Source of the DNA: Bacteroidetes bacterium UBA5697
GTDB taxonomy: Bacteria > Bacteroidota > Bacteroidia > B-17B0 > Aurantibacillaceae
Direction of reading: 5' to 3'
Assembly (NCBI GenBank): GCA_002420145.1
Contig: DIHL01000050.1
Span: 49,765 to 113,764, forward strand
DNA: 64,000 bases
In this document: in pieces, positions 9,201 through 15,815 of the stretch
How the letters are laid out: the number at the start of each line of letters is the position of its first letter
Position numbering within the stretch: the stretch's first letter is position 1
Translations under genes and position numbers: made by a program
Notes under the pieces: model-generated
What the model was told of the DNA's origin: nothing
Seen by the model: the letters and a program-made list of their open reading frames with translations, nothing else
The model's database searches: none

Positions 9201-9597
9201 TTTTACTTAAGCTTGTTTTAGAGGCTACTTTTTCTGCTAATGCAGCAGCATAAGTCACTACGATTCCAGAGTAATTTTCTTTACTTAATTGGCTTAATGT
9301 TTCGGCTCTTTCTTGAACAGAAGCGTTACTTGTTTTTTCTTCTTTATAAGGAACTTTATAACTCTCTGGAAAATAATGAATGTGTTTTTCGGGAAGTAGA
9401 GCTTGTAAATCATTTAATATATAAGCCGCTTTTTCCTTGTCGTTACAGACAATAAAGAAATTTGACGAAGTGTTTTGAAATAAATCATTTACCAAAAAGG
9501 CAAAAGAACTCCCGCGCAAACCCGAAATAAATACGTTTGTATAAAGGTTTGCTTGCTTTTGTTTTAATTCTCCCCAAAACTTACCGTTCCACCACAT
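6226..9597 (-). CDS. mfd: Transcription-repair coupling factor
   Basis: An 1123-residue superfamily 2 helicase of the usual Mfd length. The N-terminal UvrB-like damage-recognition part (about 1-370) is followed by the RNA-polymerase interaction domain, with L-N-P-G-D-F-V-T-H-I-D-H-G-I-G-R-F-G. The helicase motor follows, with motif I G-D-V-G-F-G-K-T-E, motif II D-E-E-Q-K-F-G-V, motif III T-A-T-P-I-P-R-T and motif VI Q-M-R-G-R-V-G-R-S, and then a C-terminal TRCF domain. Mfd removes stalled RNA polymerase and recruits UvrA. It stands alone, converging on the T9SS cargo genes and diverging from the SGNH hydrolase gene. ATG at 9595-9597 gives MWWNGKFW, plausible for this family. Confidence 0.97.
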   Translation of the reverse strand: MWWNGKFWGELKQKQANLYTNVFISGLRGSSFAFLVNDLFQNTSSNFFIVCNDKEKAAYILNDLQALLPEKHIHYFPESYKVPYKEEKTSNASVQERAETLSQLSKENYSGIVVTYAAALAEKVASKTSLSKNTLVIKKGDKLSIDFIQEFLLSYDFELCDFVSEPGQYAIRGGIVDVYSFAHELPYRIELFGNDVDAIKTFDPASQLSNHNYDFVTIIPDIQSNQVIEIRQSIFDYITEDTFLCFDDVLFSKDTIDKLYEKTEKAFSNLSGTIEHLPPHELYIKGDEFLSFIKPFKLIEYGVNKHIASQEVALNQSIQPTFSKNFEMLINDLKANKAKGYKNYLTTDNTKQAERLHTIFNDLLSKEHRTAEGLIEHVNINIHEGFIDHDLKIACYTDHQIFERYHRFHLKETRYKTAESLTLKEILSLNPGDFVTHIDHGIGRFGGLVKINANGKEQEAVKLVYKDNDFLYVSIHSLHRISKYTGKEGNVPRIDKIGSTTWNTLKQKTKKNVKEVAYDLIKLYAKRKAQPGHRYPLDNYLQHELEASFIYEDTPDQIKVTADVKRDMEKPHPMDRLVCGDVGFGKTEIAIRAAFKAVCDSKQVAVLVPTTILAYQHYKTFKERLKDLPCNISYINRFRSAKEVKEVISSIGDGKIDILIGTHKIVGKDVKFKDLGLLIIDEEQKFGVGIKDKLKTFKTTVDTLTLTATPIPRTLQFSLMGARDLSVISTPPANRYPVQTELISFSEEAIRDAIEYELSRGGQVYFVHNKVQNIQEVAGIIQRLVPEARVAVGHGQMDGDKLEDVMLSFIEGEYDILVATTIIESGLDISNANTIIINDSQNFGLSDLHQMRGRVGRSNKKAFCYLLTPPFINLTSEARKRLQAIVEFSDLGSGFQIAMRDLDIRGAGNLLGGEQSGFINDMGFDTYMKILNEAIEELKQEDWYKEVVEDGEGASADKSVFSRQFVKDTVVDTDLQLLIPDSYVSNLTERLLLYRELDNINKEEELALFQSNLRDRFGPLPTEVSELINVVRMRWAAMALGFEKITLKNNKMLSYFLSKQDSDYYNSPMFKAVLSYAQKTPKQTALKEQNNKLWLTIENIKSVDEAIVVLEKITSMVVKPVEV

Positions 9598-9852
9598 TGC
9601 GTTACAAAAGTAATAAACTATTTTTCGGAATGAAAGAATTGTTTACTCTTTCAAAAACAAAATTAACTCGTTGAATCATGCTCTTTATACATTTGTGTTT
9701 TTAAGTAAAACCAACTACTTTCTATGTTAAGTCTTGATTTTATTGGTGTTTACGGCGTTTTTACTTTAGTGCTACTGTTTAGAAATCCTATAATTCTTTT
9801 TAATCTCACCAATACGTGTTTGTTTTTTTAGGATGTTTGTAAAAATAATTTT

Positions 9853-10887
9853 ATGATTCGTTCGCTTTCTTTTATCCTCTTTATCTTAGCTTTCATTAGT
9901 CATTCTGTTGCACAACAACACAAAACCTTAAAAGTTTTGTTTTTAGGTAATAGTTATACTTACGTTAACAATCTGCCACAACTCATTAAAGATATTGCTT
10001 TAGCAAACAGCGATACATTGGTATTTGATAGTAACTGTCCTGGTGGGCACACGTTTAATAATCATTTTAATAATGCCACGAGTCTTTCAAAAATAAATGC
10101 CCAAGCCTGGGATTGTGTAATTTTACAAGCACAAAGTCAAGAACCTTCATTTTCTCCAGGACAAGTAGCGGCTCAAACATTGCCTTATGCTATTAAATTA
10201 GATAGCTTAATTAAAATCAATAATAACTGCTCTGAGACGGTGTTTTATGAAACATGGGGTAGAAAGAATGGCGACGCTTCTAATTGTGGCTCATATCCTC
10301 CAATTTGCACTTATATTGGTATGTAAGATAGATTAAGAGCTTCTTATAAATTATTCGCCGATACTACAAAATCAGTCCTGGCTCCTGCGGGTGAAGCTTG
10401 GAGAAAATCCATAGCCCAAAATCCAACATTAGAATTGTATAGTTCTGATCAAAGTCATCCTTCTTTAGAGGGTTCTTATTTAACGGCTTGTGTTTTTTAT
10501 GAAGTGTTGTTTCATAAAAGTGTATTAAGTAATACTTATACAGCTGGTGTCTCTTCCATCAATGTCAACTTCTTGCAACAAATAGCACATGATGTGGTAA
10601 ACGATAGTTTATTGACTTGGAATATTGGGAAATACAACCCTTGCAGTATAACAAGTTTGAATCACGTTTCTTCAAATAATAATATCACATTATATCCAAA
10701 TCCTGCTCAAAACGTATTACACACTAATACAAATTATTCTTTCAAAATTTATGACGTGCTTGGAAGCCTTTGTTTATACGGCGATAATAGCAATGCCATC
10801 AATATTGAGTCTTTAAAAAGCGGTGTCTATTTTATTGAATTATCTTCTTTAGATTCTACTAAGAAAATCAGGTTTGTGAAAGATTAA
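9853..10887 (+). pseudogene. T9SS-secreted SGNH hydrolase gene interrupted by one in-frame TAA
   Basis: One reading frame runs from ATG at 9853 to the stop at 10885-10887, broken only by TAA at 10324-10326 (codon 158). The part before encodes signal peptide MIRSLSFILFILAFISHSVA and the SGNH block I G-N-S-Y-T (nucleophile S34). The part after encodes S-D-Q-S-H at about 198-202, the Asp-x-x-His of the catalytic triad, and a type A sorting domain (Y-P-N-P-A, D-V-L-G, S-G-V-Y-F-I-E-L). The codon context ATG-TAA-GAT-AGA reads as Met-stop-Asp-Arg; a C-to-T change from CAA (Gln) would explain it. As it stands, the product lacks the catalytic His and the export signal. It may be a recent nonsense mutation or a sequencing error. 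Confidence 0.82.
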
Positions 10888-10890
10888 AAG

Positions 10891-10915
10891 TTAAGGTCGC
10901 AAATTGCGACCTTAA
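10891..10915. repeat. Perfect 25-bp hairpin just after the SGNH gene
   Basis: TTAAGGTCGCAA and TTGCGACCTTAA are exact inverted arms separated by one base. No T-run follows directly; a separate terminator lies 15 bp further on. Possibly an mRNA 3' stabilising hairpin. Confidence 0.6.
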
Positions 10916-10929
10916 GATTGAAAGAAAAC

Positions 10930-10961
10930 AAAAAACCGTAGCTCATCACTACGGTTTTTTT
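10930..10961. terminator. Bidirectional Rho-independent terminator
   Basis: AAAAAACCGTAG and CTACGGTTTTTT pair around a 7-nt loop, with A and T runs on the two sides. It lies between the rightward SGNH gene and leftward fumC. Confidence 0.9.
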
Positions 10962-10967
10962 GTTATT

Positions 10968-11044
10968 CGTCATCGCGAGGCACGAAGCGATCTCAAACAC
11001 AGCTAAACTTTGTATGAGATTGCTTCACTCTGTTCGCAATGACG
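10968..11044. repeat. Bacteroidota-type palindromic intergenic repeat (CGTCATCGCGAG family)
   Basis: The left arm begins CGTCATCGCGAG and ends GCGATCTCA; the right arm is TGAGATTGCTTC through TCGCAATGACG. The arms are imperfectly complementary over about 28 bp around a 20-nt centre. From memory, very similar units are scattered between genes in many Bacteroidota genomes. It sits directly after fumC and could form a long hairpin. Confidence 0.75.
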
Positions 11045-11050
11045 GGAACA

Positions 11051-12448
11051 TTACTTCAAACTTCCAATCATATCTTCAGGACGAACCCATTGATCAAATT
11101 GTTCATTCGTTACATAGCCTAACTCAATGGCAGCTTCACGCAACGTTTTATTTCCTTTGTGAGCTGTCTTTGCAATTTTAGCAGCTTTCTCGTAACCAAT
11201 ATGAGTGTTTAATGCTGTTACCAACATTAACGAATTCTCTAAATGTTTTTTAATTTCTGGTAAGTTAGCTGTAATACCATCGCTACATTTCTCTGTAAAT
11301 GATCCGCAAGCATCACCAATTAAACGAGCAGATTGTAAAACGTTAGCTGCGATTAATGGTTTAAATACATTTAATTCAAAATGACCATTTAACCCGCCAA
11401 CAGTAGCCGCTACGTCATTTCCAATTACTTGAGCGCAAACCATCGTTAATGCTTCTGGTTGTGTTGGATTTACTTTTCCTGGCATAATAGAAGAACCTGG
11501 CTCATTATCTGGAATGATGATCTCGCCTATTCCACAACGTGGACCAGAAGACAACATACGGATATCATTTGCTATTTTAAATAAAGCAACCGCGCTGCGT
11601 TTTAACGCTCCGCTTAATTCAATCATCGCATCGTGTGCTGCTAATGCTTCAAATTTATTTGTTGCTGTTACAAAAGGTAAACCTGTTAATTCAGCAATTT
11701 TTTTAGCTACTAACACATCATATCCTTTCGGTGTGTTTAAGCCTGTTCCAACTGCTGTGCCACCTAATGCTAATTCCTTAACAGCCTCTAACGCATTTTT
11801 CAATGCACGAATGCTCATGTTAATTTGTTGCACATATCCGCTAAACTCTTGTCCTAACGACAATGGAGTCGCATCCATAAAGTGAGTACGACCAGTTTTA
11901 ATAATACCGTCAAACTCTTTTACTTTTTTAGCTAAAGAATCACGTAATTTTTCCATGCCTGGAATCGTGATTTCTACTACTTGCTTGTATGCAGCAATAT
12001 GCATCGCAGTTGGATATGTATCATTTGATGATTGAGATTTATTCACATCGTCATTTGGGTGTAATACTTTTGGCTCGTCGGTTAAAGCACCACCTTGCAT
12101 TACATGAGCACGGTATGCAATCACCTCATTCGCATTCATGTTACTTTGCGTACCAGAACCTGTTTGCCAAATTACTAATGGAAACTGATCATCTAATTTA
12201 TGTGCTAAAATTTCATCACAAGCTTTAGCAATTAAATCGCATTTTTCTTTTGATAAAACACCTAATTCGCAGTTAGCTAAAGCAGCTGCTTTTTTAAGGT
12301 AACCAAAAGCATATATAATTTCCTTTGGCATACTAGCCTCAGGACCAATTTTAAAGTTGTTACGAGAACGTTCTGTTTGTGCTCCCCAATAAACGTGCGC
12401 TGGTACTTTTACCTCGCCCATTGTGTCTGTTTCAATTCTGAATTCCAT
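11051..12448 (-). CDS. fumC: Class II fumarate hydratase
   Basis: A 465-residue fumarase/aspartase superfamily enzyme of normal length. The signature G-S-S-I-M-P-G-K-V-N-P is present in the flexible loop with the catalytic Ser, along with S-S-N-D-T-Y-P-T-A and T-G-R-T-H-F-M-D-A-T-P, which line the active site. The start MEFRIETDTMGEVKVPAHVYWGAQTERS is typical of FumC, not of argininosuccinate lyase or aspartase. It interconverts fumarate and malate in the TCA cycle in the cytoplasm, without an iron-sulfur cluster. It is alone on its strand; a perfect 8-3-8 palindrome lies about 107 bp upstream of its start. Confidence 0.96.
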   Translation of the reverse strand: MEFRIETDTMGEVKVPAHVYWGAQTERSRNNFKIGPEASMPKEIIYAFGYLKKAAALANCELGVLSKEKCDLIAKACDEILAHKLDDQFPLVIWQTGSGTQSNMNANEVIAYRAHVMQGGALTDEPKVLHPNDDVNKSQSSNDTYPTAMHIAAYKQVVEITIPGMEKLRDSLAKKVKEFDGIIKTGRTHFMDATPLSLGQEFSGYVQQINMSIRALKNALEAVKELALGGTAVGTGLNTPKGYDVLVAKKIAELTGLPFVTATNKFEALAAHDAMIELSGALKRSAVALFKIANDIRMLSSGPRCGIGEIIIPDNEPGSSIMPGKVNPTQPEALTMVCAQVIGNDVAATVGGLNGHFELNVFKPLIAANVLQSARLIGDACGSFTEKCSDGITANLPEIKKHLENSLMLVTALNTHIGYEKAAKIAKTAHKGNKTLREAAIELGYVTNEQFDQWVRPEDMIGSLK

Positions 12449-12774
12449 AGTAGTGTTTGGTTTAATTACGGGTTGAATTTACTAAAAATGTTGGTTTTTA
12501 ATAGATAAAAAACAGATGATTTTGGTTAGTGAAATAAAGACATGTTTACAGTAGTTTTCTATTGAATAGAAAATAAATTGTAAAAAGGTCTCTTTCCTGG
12601 TATATTATATTAGAGAAAGTAAGACATAGTGTTTTATATGTTAATACTTAACGAGTAGTATGTATGACTAATCGTGCTTAGAAAACAAATAGGAAAATTA
12701 TATAATAAGTAAACAATCAAACACTTTTTGATGGTTTAATTTTGTATAGAAATAAGGCAGAAACATTAAGAAAA
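12449..12774. other. Gene-free stretch upstream of fumC and the small membrane protein
   Basis: About 326 bp, AT-rich, between divergent genes; it should contain both promoters. The only clear structure is TTTTCTAT-TGA-ATAGAAAA at 12555-12573, an exact palindrome that could be an operator. No RNA gene or further ORF was recognised. Confidence 0.5.
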
Positions 12775-13149
12775 ATGGAGAAAATAAAATATTTAAATAA
12801 CAATAATCTTGTTGAAACAGAAGGGCTACAACAAATTAAGATAAAATCTGCTCTATTAGATTTAAAGATAAAAAAACGCGATAATCTTCGGAAAGATGAT
12901 ATACACAAACAGCAAATACGTGATAGTAATACAAATCATGTATTTAAAATTATTAATCAGTGTATATTGATAATATCAAAGTTAACAGCCCTAATATTTA
13001 CAATATTCTTAGTTTGTCTTTCAATAAATAATTATATCAATCATATTCCTATTCAAAATGAATTAAAAGCGGCTCTCCCTATATCCGCAGCTTTTATTAC
13101 AGATATTCCCAATGATATAATTAAGTATTTTAGGAAGTCACCACCTTAA
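12775..13149 (+). CDS. Small hypothetical membrane protein
   Basis: About 124 residues from ATG at 12775; an in-frame TTG 33 bp upstream is possible but less likely. The first 70 residues are highly charged (many K, D, E and N), and one strong hydrophobic segment follows (ILIISKLTALIFTIFLVCLS, about residues 72-92), then a short tail ending R-K-S-P-P. I do not recognise the family. The layout suggests a single-pass inner-membrane protein with a cytoplasmic charged domain. Surroundings (a palindromic repeat downstream, no partner genes) suggest an accessory gene. Coding status is likely but not certain. Confidence 0.5.
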   Translation: MEKIKYLNNNNLVETEGLQQIKIKSALLDLKIKKRDNLRKDDIHKQQIRDSNTNHVFKIINQCILIISKLTALIFTIFLVCLSINNYINHIPIQNELKAALPISAAFITDIPNDIIKYFRKSPP

Positions 13150-13155
13150 TTAACC

Positions 13156-13240
13156 CCACGTTAGGGATTGCAACGGAAATCCTTTTGCTGTCTCTTTGCA
13201 AAAAGATTGCATCCGCCAGCTGGCGGACCGGTCAACGCCC
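13156..13240. repeat. Composite palindromic intergenic repeat with TCCGCCAGCTGGCGGA core
   Basis: GC-richer than its surroundings. It starts CCACGTTAGGGATTGCAACG, has a CTTTTG/CAAAAAG hairpin, and includes the exact 16-bp palindrome TCCGCCAGCTGGCGGA at 13212-13227. Units like this recur in Bacteroidota genomes; here it separates the small membrane protein from the TetR promoter. Confidence 0.65.
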
Positions 13241-13263
13241 AAACAACTTTATAAAAATAAATT

Positions 13264-13293
13264 TTGTAGTACTAAAAATAGTATTTACATTTG
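13264..13293 (+). promoter_or_regulatory. Promoter of the tetR gene
   Basis: TTG at 13264-13266 and TACATTTG at 13286-13293 are 19 bp apart, matching the Bacteroidota -33/-7 consensus. The operator palindrome at 13299-13312 begins 5 bp after the -7 box, over the expected start site. Confidence 0.72.
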
Positions 13294-13298
13294 TAGAC

Positions 13299-13312
13299 TG
13301 ATTAGTCAATCA
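13299..13312. promoter_or_regulatory. Putative TetR operator, copy 1
   Basis: TGATTAGTCAATCA: half-sites TGATT and AATCA around 4 bp. An identical 14-mer lies in front of the downstream SDR gene. It overlaps the predicted transcription start and ends 5 bp before the start codon, the expected place for autorepression. Confidence 0.78.
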
Positions 13313-13317
13313 CTATT

Positions 13318-13878
13318 TTGGATAAAAAAGAAGAAATATTAAAAACGGCCCTCAAATTATTTGTAGAATTTGGGTTTCACGCCACTCCAACCAGCAAAAT
13401 AGCGAAGGAAGCGGGCATTGCTAATGGCACGTTGTTTCATTATTATAAAACTAAGGATGAGCTTATTTTAGCGCTTTATGCGCATACTAAATCTCGTTTA
13501 ACAGATTACATGTATGCCAATGCGAGTAAAGATGAATCGTTGGAATTAGTATTCAAATCTATTTACACAAACACGATAGAGTGGGCCCAGGAAAATAAAT
13601 CAGAATTTTACTTTATTCAGCAATTTTCAACTTCGCCATTTTATGGCTTAATTTCTCCTGAGGAAATTACCAAGCAAGCCAAACCACATTTAGATTTCTT
13701 ACAAGCGGGCATTAAAGCGGCTGTATTAAAACCATTACCTGTTGATATACTCTACACACTTATTAACAGTCATATTGCTGGCATCAATCAATACTTATCA
13801 TCAGAAGAGTTTTCAACAGCTAAACAAAAGAAAATCATTAATGAGTCATTCCAATTGTTATGGGATATGATCACCTAA
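13318..13878 (+). CDS. TetR/AcrR family transcriptional regulator
   Basis: A 186-residue regulator. The N-terminal helix-turn-helix is clear: I-L-K-T-A-L-K-L-F, then T-S-K-I-A-K-E-A-G-I-A-N-G-T-L-F-H-Y-Y-K at about residues 25-44, followed by K-D-E-L-I-L-A. The C-terminal 130 residues are a divergent ligand-binding domain. The start is TTG at 13318, because no ATG lies before the HTH; the leader is very short. It probably binds TGATTAGTCAATCA in front of itself and in front of the SDR gene 70 bp downstream, repressing both until a ligand, perhaps an acyl or aldehyde compound, is bound. The ligand is unknown. Confidence 0.88.
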   Translation: MDKKEEILKTALKLFVEFGFHATPTSKIAKEAGIANGTLFHYYKTKDELILALYAHTKSRLTDYMYANASKDESLELVFKSIYTNTIEWAQENKSEFYFIQQFSTSPFYGLISPEEITKQAKPHLDFLQAGIKAAVLKPLPVDILYTLINSHIAGINQYLSSEEFSTAKQKKIINESFQLLWDMIT

Positions 13879-13900
13879 AAAAATTTAATTATTAATAGAG

Positions 13901-13914
13901 TGATTAGTCAATCA
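13901..13914. promoter_or_regulatory. Putative TetR operator, copy 2
   Basis: The same 14-mer TGATTAGTCAATCA as at 13299-13312, here 35 bp before the SDR start codon. Confidence 0.78.
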
Positions 13915-13948
13915 ATATAAAATTCAAAAAACAATAAATATTAAAATC

Positions 13949-14767
13949 ATGGAAAAAAAAGTGGTGTTAATAACTGGAGCTTCTTCTGGCATAGGAAGAG
14001 AAACAGCGAATCTATTAGTTAAGGACGGTTATATTGTTTACGGAGCCGCGCGCAGAATAGACAAAATGAATGATCTAAAAGAGCTAGGCGTAAAACTTTT
14101 AGAAATGGATGTCACCAATGATGAATCAATGGTTAAGGGTATTCAAAAAATTATTAAAACTGAAAAACGCATTGATGTATTAGTGAACAATGCTGGATAT
14201 GGTTCTTTTGGTGCCTTGGAGGATGTTCCAATTTCTGAAGCAAAATACCAGTTTGACGTTAACATTTTTGGCCTAGCGCGTTTGACTCAATTAGTGCTTC
14301 CATATATGCGAAAACAACAGTCAGGAAAAATCGTCAATATTTCTTCTATGGGAGGAAAATTTGGTGAGCCTCACGGAGCTTGGTATCATGCCACCAAATT
14401 TGCCGTTGAAGGATTAAGCGATAGTTTAAGAATGGAATTAAAGCAATTCAATATAGATGTCGTTATTATTGAACCAGGAGCTATTAAATCTGAGTGGGGG
14501 GGAATAGCCAAAGAAAACCTTTTAAAAGTATCTGGAAATACGGCTTATAAAAATCTAGCCACAAAACACGCTGCCTTAATTGACGAAACATATAAACGAG
14601 TTGGATCTGAACCAATAGTCATTTCTAAAACAATTGCTAAAGCCATTAACTCAAACAATCCTAAAACAAGATATGCAGTTGGGGGAGGAGCTAAACTTCT
14701 ATTATTTGTAAGACGCATTTTATCAGACAAATTGTTTGACAAAATCTTCTTGAGCCAGCTGAAATAA
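13949..14767 (+). CDS. Short-chain dehydrogenase/reductase
   Basis: A 272-residue classical SDR with a Rossmann fold. The cofactor motif T9-G-A-S-S-G-I-G16 is present, along with N-N-A-G at about 80-83, the catalytic Ser in I-S-S-M at 131-134, and Y146-H-A-T-K150. The basic residues A-R-R after strand 2 favour NADPH. The C-terminal 70 residues (hydrophobic, with R-Y-A-V-G-G-G-A-K) resemble SDRs acting on lipid-like or steroid-like alcohols, but the substrate cannot be told. A TetR gene with the same operator lies directly upstream, so this is the probable regulated target. A terminator follows 24 bp after the stop. Confidence 0.9.
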   Translation: MEKKVVLITGASSGIGRETANLLVKDGYIVYGAARRIDKMNDLKELGVKLLEMDVTNDESMVKGIQKIIKTEKRIDVLVNNAGYGSFGALEDVPISEAKYQFDVNIFGLARLTQLVLPYMRKQQSGKIVNISSMGGKFGEPHGAWYHATKFAVEGLSDSLRMELKQFNIDVVIIEPGAIKSEWGGIAKENLLKVSGNTAYKNLATKHAALIDETYKRVGSEPIVISKTIAKAINSNNPKTRYAVGGGAKLLLFVRRILSDKLFDKIFLSQLK

Positions 14768-14791
14768 AAACACGACAGAATATGTCCGACC

Positions 14792-14825
14792 AAAAAAAGC
14801 CTCTCCAAATCGGAGGGGCTTTTTA
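14792..14825 (+). terminator. Rho-independent terminator after the SDR gene
   Basis: GCCTCTCC pairs with GGAGGGGC (one G-U pair) around AAATC, flanked by A and T runs. Confidence 0.85.
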
Positions 14826-14854
14826 TTTTAAACTACTATATAAAAAGCCAATGA

Positions 14855-14868
14855 GTTTCACGTGGAAC
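14855..14868. other. parS-like centromere site 1
   Basis: GTTTCACGTGGAAC, one base from a perfect palindrome and matching the widely conserved ParB-binding parS core (TGTTTCACGTGAAACA form). It lies in the gap before the fatty-acid hydroxylase gene. It is the leftmost of five sites in 1.9 kb. Confidence 0.82.
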
Positions 14869-14970
14869 TAAAATTACTTTTTTACATTTTTTGGCAGAGG
14901 TCTAACATAATTTAAGAAATACAAACAGCAATCTTGTGTTTATTTGATAAACCAATTAAAACCAGAAAAC

Positions 14971-15690
14971 ATGTTGATTATTATATTTAGTGTATTTACC
15001 TTCTGTTATATTATAGAGCGGATTATTCCAGGATGGAAACTACCCGAAGTTCCTACTTGGACCATAAGAGTAATTGCCATCAATTTTGTTCAACTAGCTA
15101 TTGTAACTTTGGCAGGTTACACTTGGGAAAGATGGTTGTCTTCAACTAGCTTATTTCATTTGTCAAAACACGTAGGATCTATTTGGGGTGGAATGATTGC
15201 CTACTTTATTGCCACCTTTGTGTTTTATTGGTGGCATCGTTGGCGCCACAAAATAGATTATCTATGGACACACTTTCACCAAATACATCATAGTCCACAA
15301 CGACTAGAAGTAATTACTTCCTTCTATAAACATCCATTAGAAATGACAGTCAATTCTATTGTAGGAAGTTTACTAGTTTATACATTCTTAGGTTTAAATA
15401 TGGAAGCAGGGGCAATCTATACTTTGTGTACTGCCTTGGGAGAATTCTTTTACCATACTAATGTAAAAACACCGCAATGGGTTGGGTATGTTTTCCAGAG
15501 ACCAGAAATGCATCGTATCCATCATGAACACGAAAAGCACACCAATAATTACGGAGATATAGTTTGGTGGGATATGCTATTTAGAACGTATGAAAACCCA
15601 AAAGAATTTAATGCCACTTGTGGCTTTGACACCGAAAAAGAATTAAGACTAAAAGATATGCTCCAGTTTAAGGATGTTCATAAAGAATAA
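14971..15690 (+). CDS. Sterol desaturase / fatty-acid hydroxylase superfamily protein
   Basis: About 239 residues from ATG at 14971; an in-frame TTG at 14944 would add nine residues. Several membrane helices carry three His clusters typical of the di-iron membrane hydroxylases: H-R-W-R-H, H-Q-I-H-H near residue 105, and H-R-I-H-H-E-H about 80 residues later. These bind the di-iron centre that hydroxylates or desaturates lipid or carotenoid-like substrates using O2. The third box is followed by N-N-Y-G-D-I-V-W-W-D, as in bacterial members. It is monocistronic, flanked by two parS-like sites. Substrate unknown; family assignment strong. Confidence 0.88.
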   Translation: MLIIIFSVFTFCYIIERIIPGWKLPEVPTWTIRVIAINFVQLAIVTLAGYTWERWLSSTSLFHLSKHVGSIWGGMIAYFIATFVFYWWHRWRHKIDYLWTHFHQIHHSPQRLEVITSFYKHPLEMTVNSIVGSLLVYTFLGLNMEAGAIYTLCTALGEFFYHTNVKTPQWVGYVFQRPEMHRIHHEHEKHTNNYGDIVWWDMLFRTYENPKEFNATCGFDTEKELRLKDMLQFKDVHKE

Positions 15691-15691
15691 A

Positions 15692-15705
15692 GTTCCACGT
15701 GGAAC
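15692..15705. other. parS-like centromere site 2
   Basis: GTTCCACGTGGAAC, a perfect 14-bp palindrome starting one base after the stop codon of the hydroxylase gene. Confidence 0.85.
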
Positions 15706-15770
15706 AAAATTAAATATATATAAAACATACAGTTCATTTCGAGAGCCTCAATGAACAGATAAAATTAAAA

Positions 15771-15800
15771 AAACCCCAGTATATTTCTGCCGGGGCTTTA
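15771..15800. terminator. Weak bidirectional terminator between convergent genes
   Basis: AAACCCC and GGGGCTTT form a short stem (one mismatch) around a 14-nt loop, with A and T runs. It separates the rightward hydroxylase from the leftward methyltransferase. Confidence 0.5.
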
Positions 15801-15801
15801 T

Positions 15802-15815
15802 GTTTCACATGGAAC
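15802..15815. other. parS-like centromere site 3 (degenerate)
   Basis: GTTTCACATGGAAC, differing from the palindrome core at one central base (CACATG instead of CACGTG). It abuts the stop codon of the methyltransferase gene. Confidence 0.62.

Noticed and set aside
9724..9831. A possible 35-residue hydrophobic ORF upstream of the SGNH gene (MLSLDFIGVYGVFTLVLLFR...)
   Set aside because: Too short to judge, no conserved motif and no clear start signal; it lies where the promoter of the next gene should be.
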